Assembly (NCBI RefSeq): GCF_025118155.1
Contig: NW_026251411.1
Location: 334,988 to 398,987 of the forward strand
Length of the DNA: 64,000 bases
Reading direction: 5' to 3'
Origin: Cokeromyces recurvatus
Lineage: Eukaryota; Mucoromycota; Mucoromycetes; Mucorales; Mucoraceae
Translations under genes and position numbers: made by a program
Notes under the pieces: generated by a model
What the model was told of the DNA's origin: nothing
What the model saw: only the letters and a program-made list of their open reading frames with translations
Databases searched by the model: none
In this document: positions 11,867-23,097 of the stretch, one piece after another
Layout: every line of letters starts with the position of its first letter
Numbering within the stretch: the first letter of the stretch is position 1

Positions 11867-12138
11867 ATAGCAAAAGATTTGAAGTTCAACTCCAGAAAAT
11901 AAAATAAAATAAAATAATAACCTTTTTTTTTTCTCCATTCCATTTCTTTTTTAAAAAATGTACATTAACATTGTTAATGTTAATTCATCAACTCAACTAA
12001 ACAACTAAATAATTCATTATAAATTTGACTTTTTATTTTTATTTTTTTTTTTTCTTTTTAAATTTACATTTGCCATATAAATAAATATATATTTTTTCAA
12101 TATATATCATATACATATATACATATTATAATCTGCTA
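11867..12138. other. Intergenic region between ZWF1 and PAS gene
   Basis: Holds an (AAAAT)n run near 11899-11917, T-tracts near 11922 and 12040, and AT-rich sequence reaching the PAS gene start. No coding sequence is seen. It probably contains the ZWF1 3' end and the PAS gene promoter. Confidence 0.4.
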
Positions 12139-12942
12139 ATGGCAAACGATTGGATTACAATCTTTGACAATACACAAGAAGCAAGAGTAGTTTATGTCTC
12201 AGAAAGCATCACGGATTACACTGGTTGGGAGCCTGAAGATGTAATCGGCAGAGAAGCCTATGAACTCTTTCACCCTGGTGACCACAATAGTCTTCGTAAG
12301 GTTCATTTAGTTAATGTCTACAATGAAAAATGTCTTCCATGGTTTGCTATCGTTTTTTAAAGAAGGACGGTTCCTATATTAAGATCGAAACTATCGTTCA
12401 CTACTGTCATGACGTCATTATTGGTTGTAATTTTCTGTACGATAGTGATAGTTTGGATCACAAAGCACGAGTAAACTCAGTAGATGAAATCTTTATTTGT
12501 CATCCTGATGGTTCACTTCAATTGGCGGGGGCCTGGAACAACCGTCAAGAGGATATTTCGTTATCCCTAGAAAAGGTTTGGAATAGAAAGAATCATCAAA
12601 TTATTTTGAATCAGGAACGCCGGTTTTGTCTGATCTTGAATAGATTTGCGGAGGCTCTTAATATTGTTTTATGCTTCCAAGTTAGCAACTGAATTAGTGT
12701 CATTAGACCGTCAATAAGACCATTGGAACACCCCTTTTAAATTTTGTACAGGAGAATGATTTACCATCACTTTTGACTCAAACTAATTAGTACGTGAATA
12801 TGATATGGTGGTTAGGCTTAGGTTTGATTGGATCATTGATAAAGAAAAGGGACTCTCGGAACCTGTAGAAGCAATTGTAAGTAGTACATCTGATGGCTTA
12901 GTGATGGTTCTTCGATTAGCACCGAGATTCTTTATGGGATAA
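12139..12942 (+). CDS. PAS-domain protein (white-collar-like sensor family), several frame breaks
   Basis: The N-terminal segment is a PAS domain: DWITIFDNTQEARVVYVSES, then GWEPEDVIGREAYELFHPGD. After a frame break near 12331 it continues with KKDGSYIKIETIVHYC and VNSVDEIFICHPDGSLQLAGAWN. A second PAS-like segment follows (RFCLILNRFAEALNIV, and at the end VRLRFDWIIDKEKG, EPVEAIVSSTSDGLVMVL). At least three more frame changes lie between 12640 and 12800. No GATA zinc finger is seen, so this is not a full WC-1 or WC-2. Mucorales carry many small PAS-only proteins of this kind. The likely role is signal sensing, with unknown ligand and partner. The start ATG at 12139 follows an AT-rich leader. 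Confidence 0.75.
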
Positions 12943-13108
12943 GAATGTGATAACCCTTTATTTTTAATATCTTTATTGCATAATTGTACATATATTGTAT
13001 GTTTATAGAGAAATTGTATTTATATAATCATACATAATAAATCCCCTTTTTTTCTTTTCTTTTCTTTTCTCATTCTTGTATTTAAAACGAATAAACAGAT
13101 TATCAATA

Positions 13109-16100
13109 ATGACAGATGAGGAACAAATAGAGATAGATGGAAAATCCTCAGTTGAACATCAAATAGAGCTTTATATACATGATCTCTTCAATATCTCTAA
13201 AATGACACTTGTCGAAATTCTAGAGAACCTCGACTACCTTATGCAGACACGTATCAAACGACATCACCATCATCTCAACCCAGACCTAATGGAACGTCTC
13301 ATGAAGGCTCTCCTTATCAATGCAGGACATACCACCATTCACTCTGGCTTTATCCGAAAGGGGACTACATTGGGCGCCGATTTAGCCTTCTTTTTGATAG
13401 GTGACTTTATGGAACACGTAGTTGAATTTCGTGAAGCCATTCATCGTGTTTCAGCTCACGAACTACGCAATTGTTTAAAGATACATTATCGTTGTCAAAG
13501 TTATTCAACAGATATACAAAAGAGGGCTGCCGTGGTCATGATTCGTCTCTTCCAGATCCTCTTCCCGCATTTGTATGGTGGTCATGATGATTGGCGTGAT
13601 TTGGTAAGGCGAGGTGAACAAGAGGCTATGAGGGAGTTACTTGAAGATGGTGGTAGTCATTCACAACAGCAGTTAGGTATGCCTAGATCATATCATTCAA
13701 TTCCATCTTTAGTCTCCTCCTCTTTATTACCACCACAGGCTCTTTACTTTGACCGTTCTATTGATAAACTCATTAAAATGTATCCACAAAGCGTAAATTG
13801 CGTTGGTTTAGCAAGTGACAAAATTTCCTTTTTGCATACATATTATGGTTATAATATGTTACCATCACCTATTCAACAAAATATGTTGAAGATGTTATTT
13901 TATCAATTGACTGATTTTATGATCTTGATTTTAATTATGGCTGCTGTTATTGAAGCTGCTCAGAAGGACTTTCATAGTATGTCTGTCCTTCTCGCCGTTA
14001 TTGTTTTGAATACCTTGATTGGGTTTAGTCAAGAATGGAAAGCAAGTAAGACGCTGAATACCCTAATGGATTTGTCTGTTCCAAAAGTAAGTATTACATA
14101 TATTATTTATTTATTTTATTTTATTTTATTTTTAACACTATGAAAACATAATAAAGGCTTGTGTTATTCGTGATGGAAAACAAAAGACAATCTCTTCAGA
14201 TGATCTGGTTCCAGGAGATATTGTTATAATAGAAGAAGGAGATGTTGTACCTGCAGATCTTCGTTTAATCAATGTTTCACAGCTTCATGTCGTTGAAAGT
14301 GTCTTGACAGGCGAAAGCTTACCTGTTGAAAAAGATGTAAATCCCATTAAAATCAAGGTAAGTCTTTTATTATATATATATATATACCTACGAATAGTAT
14401 TAATAAATATTGTATTTTTACAAAATAAAATAAAATAAAATAAAATAAAATAAAATAAAAAAAAAAGACAAGATGCATCTCTATTAATGAATGTAAAGGA
14501 AATGTATTCATGTCAACTACAGTAACTCGTGGACGTGCAGTCGGTATTGTCGTACGTATTGGCGAAAATACAGAGGTAAAAATTATTTAATTTTTTTTTT
14601 AAGTTGTTAATATTGGCTTAGATTGGTAAAATTAGTACAGCTATTCAACAAGGTTTCAAACATAAAATGAAAACGCCAATTCAAAAGAAATTGGATAAGC
14701 TAGGAAAATATTTAGTTTTCCTGGCAATTGTTTTATGTATATTAGTTGTTATTATTGGTTTAGTATGGAAAAAAAGATGTTAATCAAATGCTAAATGTTG
14801 GGTTAAGGTACAAACGACTACATATATACATATATAACTATTATACTCACAATGAATTATACTTGTGGAAACCTTTTTGTAATGTATAGTTTGGCTGTGT
14901 CTGTTATCCCTGAAGGCCTAGTAGCAGTAACTACCGTCACAATGGCTATTGGTGTACGTAGAATGGCTGAAAAGTAAGAGTTTATTATTACATAAAAAGA
15001 AAAAAAAAACTAAACTTGACCATATTATTATAGTAATTGTATTGTTCGAAAATTATCTGCAGTAGAAGCATTAGGAAGTATAACAGTTATTTGTTCTGAT
15101 AAGGTATATACGTATATATATATATGTATATTCATGTATAAATAAAACTATTCTGTTTTAATTTATTTATGCTAGACTGGTACATTGACTGAAGGGAAAA
15201 CGGGGACATACAAGTTATGGACAGGTGATGGATTACACTACCAGTTTACGAACCCTACATCATTTAATGAAGGACATATTTTACTCTCTTCTTGCTACCG
15301 AGAAGAAGATGATTCTATTAAATCACAGGCAACTTGTGTGAAAGCTTTAATAAAGAAAACTCCCAAACGAATAATCTTCTAAAAGATGATGATGAGGAGG
15401 AGTCAGAATCAATTTAAGATATAATACAACAATGCTTGATACACAAAATATAGAAAATTTGACTTTCAATTTTAAGAAAGCTATCATGATAATTGCTCTC
15501 TGTAATAATGCTTCACTCATGTTTGATAAGGAAAATCAGGTATGGAAAGCTATGGAGATCCTACCGAAATTGCCCTTGTCGCATGCTCACAAAAGGTAGG
15601 GATAGGGAAGGATTATTGGGACCAGCAAGGATACAGTCGTATTCATGAATATGCATTTGATTCAGAACGTAAACTTATGAGTGTTGTTTATTTAAACAAA
15701 AATGAAATGATTTTGCTTTGCAAAGGTGCACCTGAAGAACTAGTGAGAAAATGCTCACACTATATTGGACCTCAAGAAGAGTTATTGATTTTAAATGATG
15801 TATCCTCCATGAATACAAGGATTGCTAAGGAAAGTTCAAGAATGGCGGGTCAGGGACTACGTGTATTGGGCCTTGGGTATAAGAAATTAACCATAAATCC
15901 AGATGGTAGTCATCCTGAATACTCTGAGACAGGCTTAACATTTGTAGGTTTAATTGGTACCATTGATCCACCAAAGAAGGGTGTTCAAGAGACAATCCAA
16001 CGATTCCAGGAGGCAGGAATAAGAGTTATGATGATTACAGGTGATCATATTAAAACTGCCATAGCTATTGCAACTCAACTGGGTATTTTTCATCCTGATC

Positions 16101-17417
16101 AATCAAATAAGGTTGTTTATTTTTTATTTTTTTTATTAAGAATATATTAACTTTCTACTCCCCCCCTCCTCCCTTCACATATATCCTTTCTTTATATTGA
16201 CTGCTATTATTGTTTAAAGAACATTGCAATTCTAGGTCAGGAACTCGATTTTCTTTCAGACGATGCTATTTTAGAGCTTGATCCATTTCCTTGTGTATTT
16301 GCACGAGTAAGTCCTGACAATAAATTAAAAATAGTAAAGGCCTTACAGCAACGTGGAGAACTAGTAGCTATGACAGGTGATGGTGTGAATGGTATAAATA
16401 TATATACATATGTATATACATATATATATTCATATGGAACCCATAAAATGTATATGTAATTTCTCTCTCTCTCTTTGTATGAGTGTAGATGCACCAGCAA
16501 TCAAATGCGCAGATGTAGGTATTGCTATGGGTAAAGTGGGTACAGATATCACTAAACAGGCAGCTGATATTGTTTTACTCGATGATGATTTTACTACTAT
16601 TGTGAGTGCAGTAGAGGAAGGACGTCATGCATTCGATAATATACTTAAATTTATTATTTATCTTTTGAGCTGTAATGGAGCAGAAATATTTCTGATGTTA
16701 ATATGTGCTATTGTTAACTTGGAGATGCCTTTAACAGTTATGATGATCTTGTATGCCAATATTATAGCAGATATTCCACCTGCCATGGCATTAGGTGTAG
16801 AGCCAAAGGAAGTTGGATTGATGAAAAGACAACCAAGAGATCCAAATCAACCTATCTTAACTAAAATCACTTGGGTCATGATAATTACACAGTCTATCTT
16901 AATAGCTATTTTAACTCTTGCTATTTATATTATTAACTTGAAATATTTAAACTATCCAATTGAAGAAGCTCAATCTACAGTAATAATTTATAAAATTGTT
17001 TCACAAAAATATTAAAACAATTATAAATGTATATAATAGGCATTTGCAGCAATAACCACATTTCACTATTGCATTCTCATTTTTATAACAGATCTATTTT
17101 ACAATCCATTTTTATTAAGAATATATTTAGAATATATGGATGACTATAGCAGTTCTTGTTTCTTTTTGCTTTCATGCTGTTGGGCATTTATACTCCAGGT
17201 ACAAACAAACAAACAAACAAAAAAGTTTTAATAATATAATACATGTATATATTTGAGTAACAATACTTTTTTATAGGCATTTTCTTCCTGGCTTAAATTA
17301 TCATTTGTGAATGGCACATCATGGCTAATGATATTCATATGTTGTATTTTACAAATATGTATGTTGAACTACAAAAATTATTATTCGAAAATATCACGGA
17401 AAAGTTTAAAAAAATAA
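13109..17417 (+). CDS. P-type cation-transporting ATPase, type II, with long N-terminal extension
   Basis: Membrane ATPase that pumps cations through a phospho-aspartate intermediate. Eleven exons: 13109-14086, 14157-14357, 14468-14575, 14622-14807, 14890-14973, 15034-15103, 15176-16111, 16220-16391, 16489-16979, 17040-17198 and 17277-17417. After allowing for frame breaks it has 1175 residues. Order of motifs: N-domain YGYNMLPSP, actuator LTGESLPVEKD, helix-4 SVIPEGLVAV, phosphorylation site CSDKTGTLTEG (split by an intron after DK), KGAPEELV, GTIDPPKKGV, MITGDHIKTA, TGDGVNDAPA (split by an intron after N), GVEPKEVGLMKRQPRDP. The PEGL motif points to a type II pump (SERCA/PMR/PMA1-like or the ENA/ACU branch); the ion is not decidable by eye. 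Breaks: one extra A in the A7 at 14769-14775 and apparent single deletions near 15375, 15412 and 15547. About 200 N-terminal residues lack a match I recognise. Confidence 0.9.
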
Positions 17418-17425
17418 AATAAAAG

Positions 17426-17454
17426 CGTGTGTGTGTGTGTATATATATATATGT
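17426..17454. repeat. (GT)n/(AT)n microsatellite
   Basis: A GT run followed directly by an AT run lies in the short space between the stop codons of the convergent ATPase and zinc-finger genes. Confidence 0.85.
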
Positions 17455-17576
17455 ATATGCGTTATATATTATTTTACTGTTTAGTTAAACAGACTTTGAT
17501 GATATTGCTGCTGCTGCTTCTGCTACTGATGATGATGATATTATTGCCATATCACTCATCCAGTGGTTCATTCTAG

Positions 17577-18257
17577 TTATATCCATTGATTTGCAGCTAG
17601 AGGTTTATTGATTAGTTGTGCTCGATCAGCTGGGGAAATACATCCACCATTTCGTTTAAGTGATTTTCCTAATCGATGGACACGTAGATGCCGTCTCATA
17701 TTACTTTGTACACTAAACTTACGATTACAACCTTCCTCAATACATTCAAAAGGTCTTTCGCCTGTATGTGAATAGATATGAATACGTAATGAAGATGGTC
17801 GCGAAAATCCTTTAGTACAATAGGAGCAAATGTATTTATTATGCTGCTTTGGTGTTATTAATTTCGCTTTATATGTTGAAGTAGAGTGATTTAATTTGCT
17901 TTTGCTATCAGATACCTGATGCATTAATTTATGAGATTCATCAAAAGAAAAAGAAGAGGATGAAGATGATGAAGAAGAATGAGATAAAGAGAGAGAAGGT
18001 GGGTTCTGTTGTATTTGATGAAAATTTATAGTACTTGTCGAGTAGGCGCGTCTATGGTTTGTATGAGAAGTATTATTATTAATACTAACAGGATAAGGAT
18101 GAGTATAATCTGAATACGAACGACTATGATAAAAGTTATTCCTAGTTGTTGAGGTTTTATTACTTGTTAAATCATCTATTTTTGGTTCAAGTGGCTTTGG
18201 TAAAAAGTGGTTTAATGATATACTATATTCCGAAGCGTGACGACGATGATTATTCAT
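17577..18257 (-). CDS. C2H2 zinc-finger protein with two fingers
   Basis: Probable nuclear DNA-binding regulator of 226 residues if translation starts at 18257. Two adjacent C2H2 fingers lie at the C-terminal side: CSYCTKGFSRPSSLRIHIYSH, linker TGERPF, then CIEEGCNRKFSVQSNMRRHLRVH. The tail KSLKRNGGCISPADRAQ follows. The N-terminal half is Ser/Asn/His-rich with a polyserine run, typical of disordered fungal regulators. The frame stays open upstream through a hexanucleotide repeat encoding alternating Lys and Glu, so the true start may be farther up. The gene converges on the ATPase with about 160 bases between stops. The target genes are unknown. Confidence 0.8.
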   Translation of the reverse strand: MNNHRRHASEYSISLNHFLPKPLEPKIDDLTSNKTSTTRNNFYHSRSYSDYTHPYPVSINNNTSHTNHRRAYSTSTINFHQIQQNPPSLSLSHSSSSSSSSSFSFDESHKLMHQVSDSKSKLNHSTSTYKAKLITPKQHNKYICSYCTKGFSRPSSLRIHIYSHTGERPFECIEEGCNRKFSVQSNMRRHLRVHRLGKSLKRNGGCISPADRAQLINKPLAANQWI

Positions 18258-18282
18258 AGTTAAGGAAGACTGTCCCTTATTT

Positions 18283-18366
18283 TCTTTTTCTTTTTCTTTT
18301 TCTTTTTCTTTTTCTTTTTCTTTTTCTTTTTCTTTTTCTTTTTCTTTTTCTTTTTCTTTTTCTTTT
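18283..18366. repeat. (TTTTTC)n hexanucleotide repeat
   Basis: About fourteen copies of the hexamer. Read on the minus strand it is GAAAAA, that is Glu-Lys repeated, in frame with the downstream zinc-finger gene and without a stop. It is either a variable coding tract or a 5' UTR repeat. An adjacent T-run (18370-18380) and an A-run near 18546-18572 flank it. Confidence 0.9.
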
Positions 18367-18679
18367 CTTTTTTTTTTTTTTTCAATAAAAGAAAATGTTA
18401 AATAAGCATAATATGTATTTATAAGATATAGTATTACCATTGCTGATAGTAATACCTTCAAGCATAGATTGAATTGAAGGTAATTTTGGTAGTTGCTGTT
18501 ATATTCATAAATGGAGAATATGTTGAAAAAAAAAAATAATAATAGAAAAAAAAAAAAAAAAAAAAAAAAAAAGAAAGAAATGCTGACTCCTATAAATAAA
18601 TAAATGAAAAGACGATCAAATACATGATACAGTGCTCGTGGTACCAATTTGCGCGATTTTAAAACTTTTATTTTTTAAA

Positions 18680-19554
18680 GTTGAGTTTTATTGAATAAAA
18701 ATCCAAATGAGCACAAGCATTTTATATACTAAAATTGCCCGAACCAGTTCAAAAATGCATATAGGGAAAAAAAACCTTCATGGGCTGAAGGAAAAAGGAT
18801 AAAAAATAGGAAGAAGGGGAGGGAAGTCTATACATGCTGACTAAGCCAGAGAAGAAAAGGGGAGTCTAAAGACAGAGTAGGCAGGACTAAAGCATTGTAG
18901 GGAGCACCATACTGCATCATGTTAACTTTATTAGAGGAATTTTTGGATGACAATCCAATGTATTTGCCAGTAGGCCTGTGTATGAAGTGGCTTGGGTAGT
19001 CTAGAGGGAAGTCAAGTGAGAAGACACGAGATGGTGTCATCCATGTCTTGCAATATATATAATTGAGGATGGATGCGTAGGCAATGGATGCTGTGTTTCT
19101 TTGTTAGATTGTGTAATCCGCATTGACAAGATTTAGAAATACCACCAGGTAGCCAGCCCAGCCACCATCTAATGAGTCGACTATGTTCGATTGGGAGCAT
19201 AGGTAACCACAGGATGAGATCCAAGGACAAAGAAGGACGGCAGATGGACACTAATTTGCTGTACCTTTGCTGGAGAGTAAGTTGAAAGTTCCTTGCAAGA
19301 AAATCATGGCAATGTCAACGAAGGGTGGAGGTGTTCAGGCTATCAAGAGGCTCAGGTAAGGCCTTAACAAGAGCTGTATTGTTAAGTTTACGCCATTGAC
19401 TGGATCGTAGGGTGTTAATACAGGGTAGGAGACAGGTGAGTAGTGCATCAGTCGGGAGTGAGCATGATCGGACGATGTATTTGGCTTGCAATATGTGGCT
19501 ATGCTCTTTCATAAAGGGAAGTTTCAAACCTTTTTGCGCACTTTGGAATTTCAA
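18680..19554 (-). mobile_element. Decayed non-LTR (LINE) retrotransposon 3' remnant, copy 1
   Basis: Minus-strand fragments in different frames read as the C-terminal end of a LINE reverse-transcriptase protein: ALLTCLLPCINTLRSSQWRK, LDSLNTSTLR, SLDLILWLPMLPIE, LIRWWLGWLPGG then SKSCQCG...LTKKHSIHCLR. The Cys-His spacing of the last part resembles the zinc-binding tail of such elements. The reading frame is broken several times and the RT core is absent, so this is a dead 5'-truncated copy. The plus-strand left end at 18680-18830 shares short blocks with copy 2 near 26690, including AAAATTGCCCG. Boundaries are approximate. Confidence 0.75.
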
Positions 19555-21279
19555 TTTACGTAAATTTAATTGGCCAATTTGCGTTGATCTAGCAAGTCAA
19601 TTCGCGTTTTTTCACATTCTCAATTCACGCAAAAACCCAAGTAGAGCTAATCGTCATGGCTGTAAGATTTGTAACTTAATTCAATAAGATAAATAATCAT
19701 AATAGAATATATAATGCATCTTTATGTTAATTCTGTCTATACGCATATTTTAAGTATATTTACTCTTGTATAAAAAAATAAAAAATGAAAAAGTCTTACA
19801 TCTAAAAATGTTTCTTTTTTTTTATTAATTCTCTGCTGAATATGAATTTATATAAAACAACTTTATAAGTTAAACTAAGAACAATGCAAATACGCGTAAT
19901 AATTGATTTTACTAAAAGTACGTGTATTAGCTGTATACATACAAAAGACATAATGATTCTAATTAAACCGTTATTCTCTTCCATAATTACGTTATCATAT
20001 AGAATTTATTATATTATTACTCATCATCTTTATTCACAAAATACATAAATACTCTCACATTATTAACCTCTATTTTGTACTAATGGATATATAACTTAAC
20101 TTTTATCTCCAATAAGAGCATTATTAACAAGTCTCAATATACTTTCTTTGTCCCTTTTTTGTATTACTTCTTTTTTTTTTAATTTTTTATTTCTATTTTA
20201 TCGTATTTTATCTGTAAATCACAAACACTGATTACCAATAAATGTATTTTTGCTTGCTTCTTCGTTATTTGATCAGTACAAACGGTACTTGCCTGGCTTT
20301 CCGTATATGCGATTAGTACATTGGAGAAGAGGGCAACGGGAATTGATAATATAGCAGATTTCCACTTCCTCCATTTCCTCTATTCTTTCTAGACACTTTT
20401 CGACATTAACTTTGGTATATTTTTGGCAACAAAAGATGCATGCAGCTTCTCCTTTTGTAATAGTTATCATTTTTAATGAAAGAGAAAGGGATTTCCTTTT
20501 TTTTTTTTAGACTGGTCTGTTATAGAACAAGCTCCAGACATAAGCCTAAGTAAAATTATAAACGACGAATTAAATAATGCAGGATAAACTATAAACCTGA
20601 ACATATAATAAAGGTCATCATATCTTACTGTATATAACATCTTGTAAATAATATAATATTTATTGACATCTAATCATCTAAATATGTCAACTAAATAAGA
20701 TATCGTGTCAGTTCTAAGCTTGATGAAGGATTCAGGTTGTCTTTGATTCAGGACTCATTAGTATAAATACAAGCAGTTGTGTAGACATAAAATCATCTTC
20801 TTTTTGTTATATTTTTCTTTACATTGAATAAACGGTCTCAAACTATATTTCTTTTTTGTTTTCTTCCTTTCTTTTTCTTCTTGTTTTTTTATTTTTTTTC
20901 TATATACACATATATGTCATACCATCACAGTAACTACTAAAAATGAGCGATTTTTTTGTTATTTATAAAATTAAAGTACGCTCAATAGACTTAACCTTTT
21001 TTGTATCTATTTTCTCGTGGTAGGTTATTTAAAGAAAGAAAAAGTAGTACCATTTTTTTTTTACCCCTTAATTATGTAACGTAAATCCTTTGTTAAGATT
21101 CTTAGATAGTTAACAAATTAAGATAATGTAGCAAAAAGAATGATGGCTATAAATTTAACTGAAGAATGAAAGAGAATACAGGATGCCTAGGAATTAGTGG
21201 CAGATTTTTTTATTTTTTGTTAATCTTTCCACACTTAAACTGTTGTCCTTTATTTTTTTTACTAAGACGGACAAAGGAA
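19555..21279. other. AT-rich intergenic stretch
   Basis: No gene is supported. A minus-strand open frame at 20273-20470 has a Cys-x2-Cys but no recognisable family. The rest is AT-rich with T-tracts near 20170, 20500 and 21050. It lies between two decayed transposons and is probably old insertion debris. Confidence 0.4.
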
Positions 21280-22146
21280 AATATGTGACCAAAGTGGAAA
21301 TGATGCTATGGTTGTAGAAGAAGATGTTAACACATACCATCTGGAAACCTTAAGTAACATTAGAGGTTATTGCGAATCACAGGGACCAGAACAAGAGTCG
21401 CTTATTAAAGGTCTAGATACTTGAATGGAAGATATGACAAATCTTGTAGGAACAGTAAATAAGTAGCAACCGTCTTATAATGACTATAGCAGTGAACAGA
21501 AGCTTCTTTTTCTATATTATAACTCAGTGAAGCTTTACAACGTTGCGAAATTTCTCAAAATAGCAGGTGTAATTGCCAGACAGACAGCACAAAAGTGGGC
21601 GGAGGGATAAATATTGGAATATTCTTGAAAAAAAAACAAGCAAAGTGAGTAGGAAAGCAAGTCAATTTCAAAAAGGGCGTAAAATTCACTTGATCAACTT
21701 TTATAATGAGCATCCTTAAGCATGAAGTAAGTGCTGCAGTTGCGACTCTTGATTGAGAAATTTTCGAATTTCTCACTAAAGACTTCCAACATTTAAGTCG
21801 TCTTGAATAATGAGTGCAATTTTTCTTTCAAAAGAATAGCCTGTCGTTTTGAAGTGAGAAATATTGAATTAAAACTCGCGAATAGAAAGAATCATAAGTT
21901 TAAGAAATGAGTAAAACGGATATGAGCTTTCTTGAGAACTGTACTTTTATAGGTGAATCAAGATTCGACATTGATGTGAAACCGCCTGAAGGTTGGTCAG
22001 AGAGGGGCACGCATGTCATAGTTACTTCTCCCTCTACCAGAGCAATGCTGCATACTATCTTGGGAGCAATCAGCGCTAAGTTTGCCATAGCTATGAAGCT
22101 CAGAAACTTCCAAATATCCAAAGGAATAAAAATTGGAGGTGCATAG
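21280..22146 (+). pseudogene. Tc1/mariner-like (DDE) transposase remnant
   Basis: Fragments in shifting frames match the mucoralean Tc1/IS630-like transposase plan: SYNDYSSEQKLLFLYYN, AGVIARQTAQKWAEG (helix-turn-helix), KIHLINFYNEHP, CNFSFKRIACRFEVRNIE, and the catalytic-domain piece DMSFLENCTFIGESRFDID, GWSERGTHVIVTSPSTRAM, LHTILGAISAKFAIAM. Several in-frame stops interrupt it, the C-terminal acidic residue region is absent, and the usual Asp in the F-I/L-D-E-S motif is replaced by Gly (FIGES). I see no clear terminal repeats adjacent. It is inactive. Confidence 0.8.
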
Positions 22147-23097
22147 AGAGATGATGTAGATGCCCTTTTTATTGCATTGATAAAAGCTATTACTTCTGTC
22201 GTAATGATAGTGCTTCACTTGTTCCATTTTACATATAGCCTTAAATAGAATGAAAAGAAAAGAGAAATAGAGAAAAGTTAATTTAAAGAAAAGCAAATGA
22301 TATATATATCATCTACTATAAAATATGACTATATAATCGTTAAATATCTTAATAATAGCACTATGAATCAATAAACTTAATGGTTGGTAAAATAGCCCAT
22401 TTAATAAAGTGCAAATCATTAATAAAGTCTGAGTTCATACTGTATTTAGCGATTGATAAGACAATGATGATAATTCAATAAATGCAATTGTTAATAAAGA
22501 AATAGCAGGTTCATGAAAATGAGGTTAAGTAACTACAATTTAAATCCACAGTTCTGAAAAAAAAAATTAAAGAATATAAACAAGGAAAACTAACAGAGAA
22601 GATTGTAATACAGTCAATTGTAATCCCATTGACAAAATAAAGAGGTAAAAATGCTTCTATTGTATTTATTATTGCAAAATCTGTTATTAACGGGTTTGTT
22701 CAATAAAGGATTATTATATGTTTTATATGAAAATGAAAGATAGAAGAAGAAAAAGAAAAAATAAACACACACGCCGTCTACTTGATTCTATATTAAAAAA
22801 AAACCGTCACTTATATGTAACATGATTTTGCATTAAAGCAAGCTTTTTTTTTCTTTTTTTTTTAAGTTTTTTTTTCATGTCAAATGTGAGGATAAGAACT
22901 GAGGAAATCCATATAATTTACATGCAATATATGCCTTCTCTCTTTTAAGTCTCTTATCTTTATGTTTATCAGGCAACATAAGACCGCAATATTATTAGAT
23001 ATTAATTTCCCGTCTTTTTTTTTTTTTTTTTTTTTATTAAATATTTGTTTCATTTTTTTTTTCTTCTTTTTCCTTCTCTTTCTTACACATTCATATT
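22147..23097. other. Intergenic region upstream of alpha/beta hydrolase
   Basis: About 950 AT-rich bases without coding evidence. T-rich tracts at 22843-22875 and 23017-23035 precede the hydrolase start and may belong to its promoter. Confidence 0.4.

Noticed and set aside
12139..12942. WC-1 photoreceptor call for the PAS gene
   Set aside because: No flavin-binding LOV cysteine motif and no GATA zinc finger were seen, so only a generic PAS assignment is made.
17427..18380. Microsatellite and hexamer runs as a CRISPR-like or telomeric array
   Set aside because: They are simple repeats without unique spacers, and the hexamer is not a telomere unit; the organism is eukaryotic.
17577..18647. 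Zinc-finger frame extended to 356 codons
   Set aside because: The extra N-terminus is poly-Phe and Tyr/Ile-rich translation of T-tracts, with no credible start; the ATG at 18257 is preferred, leaving the Lys-Glu tract undecided.
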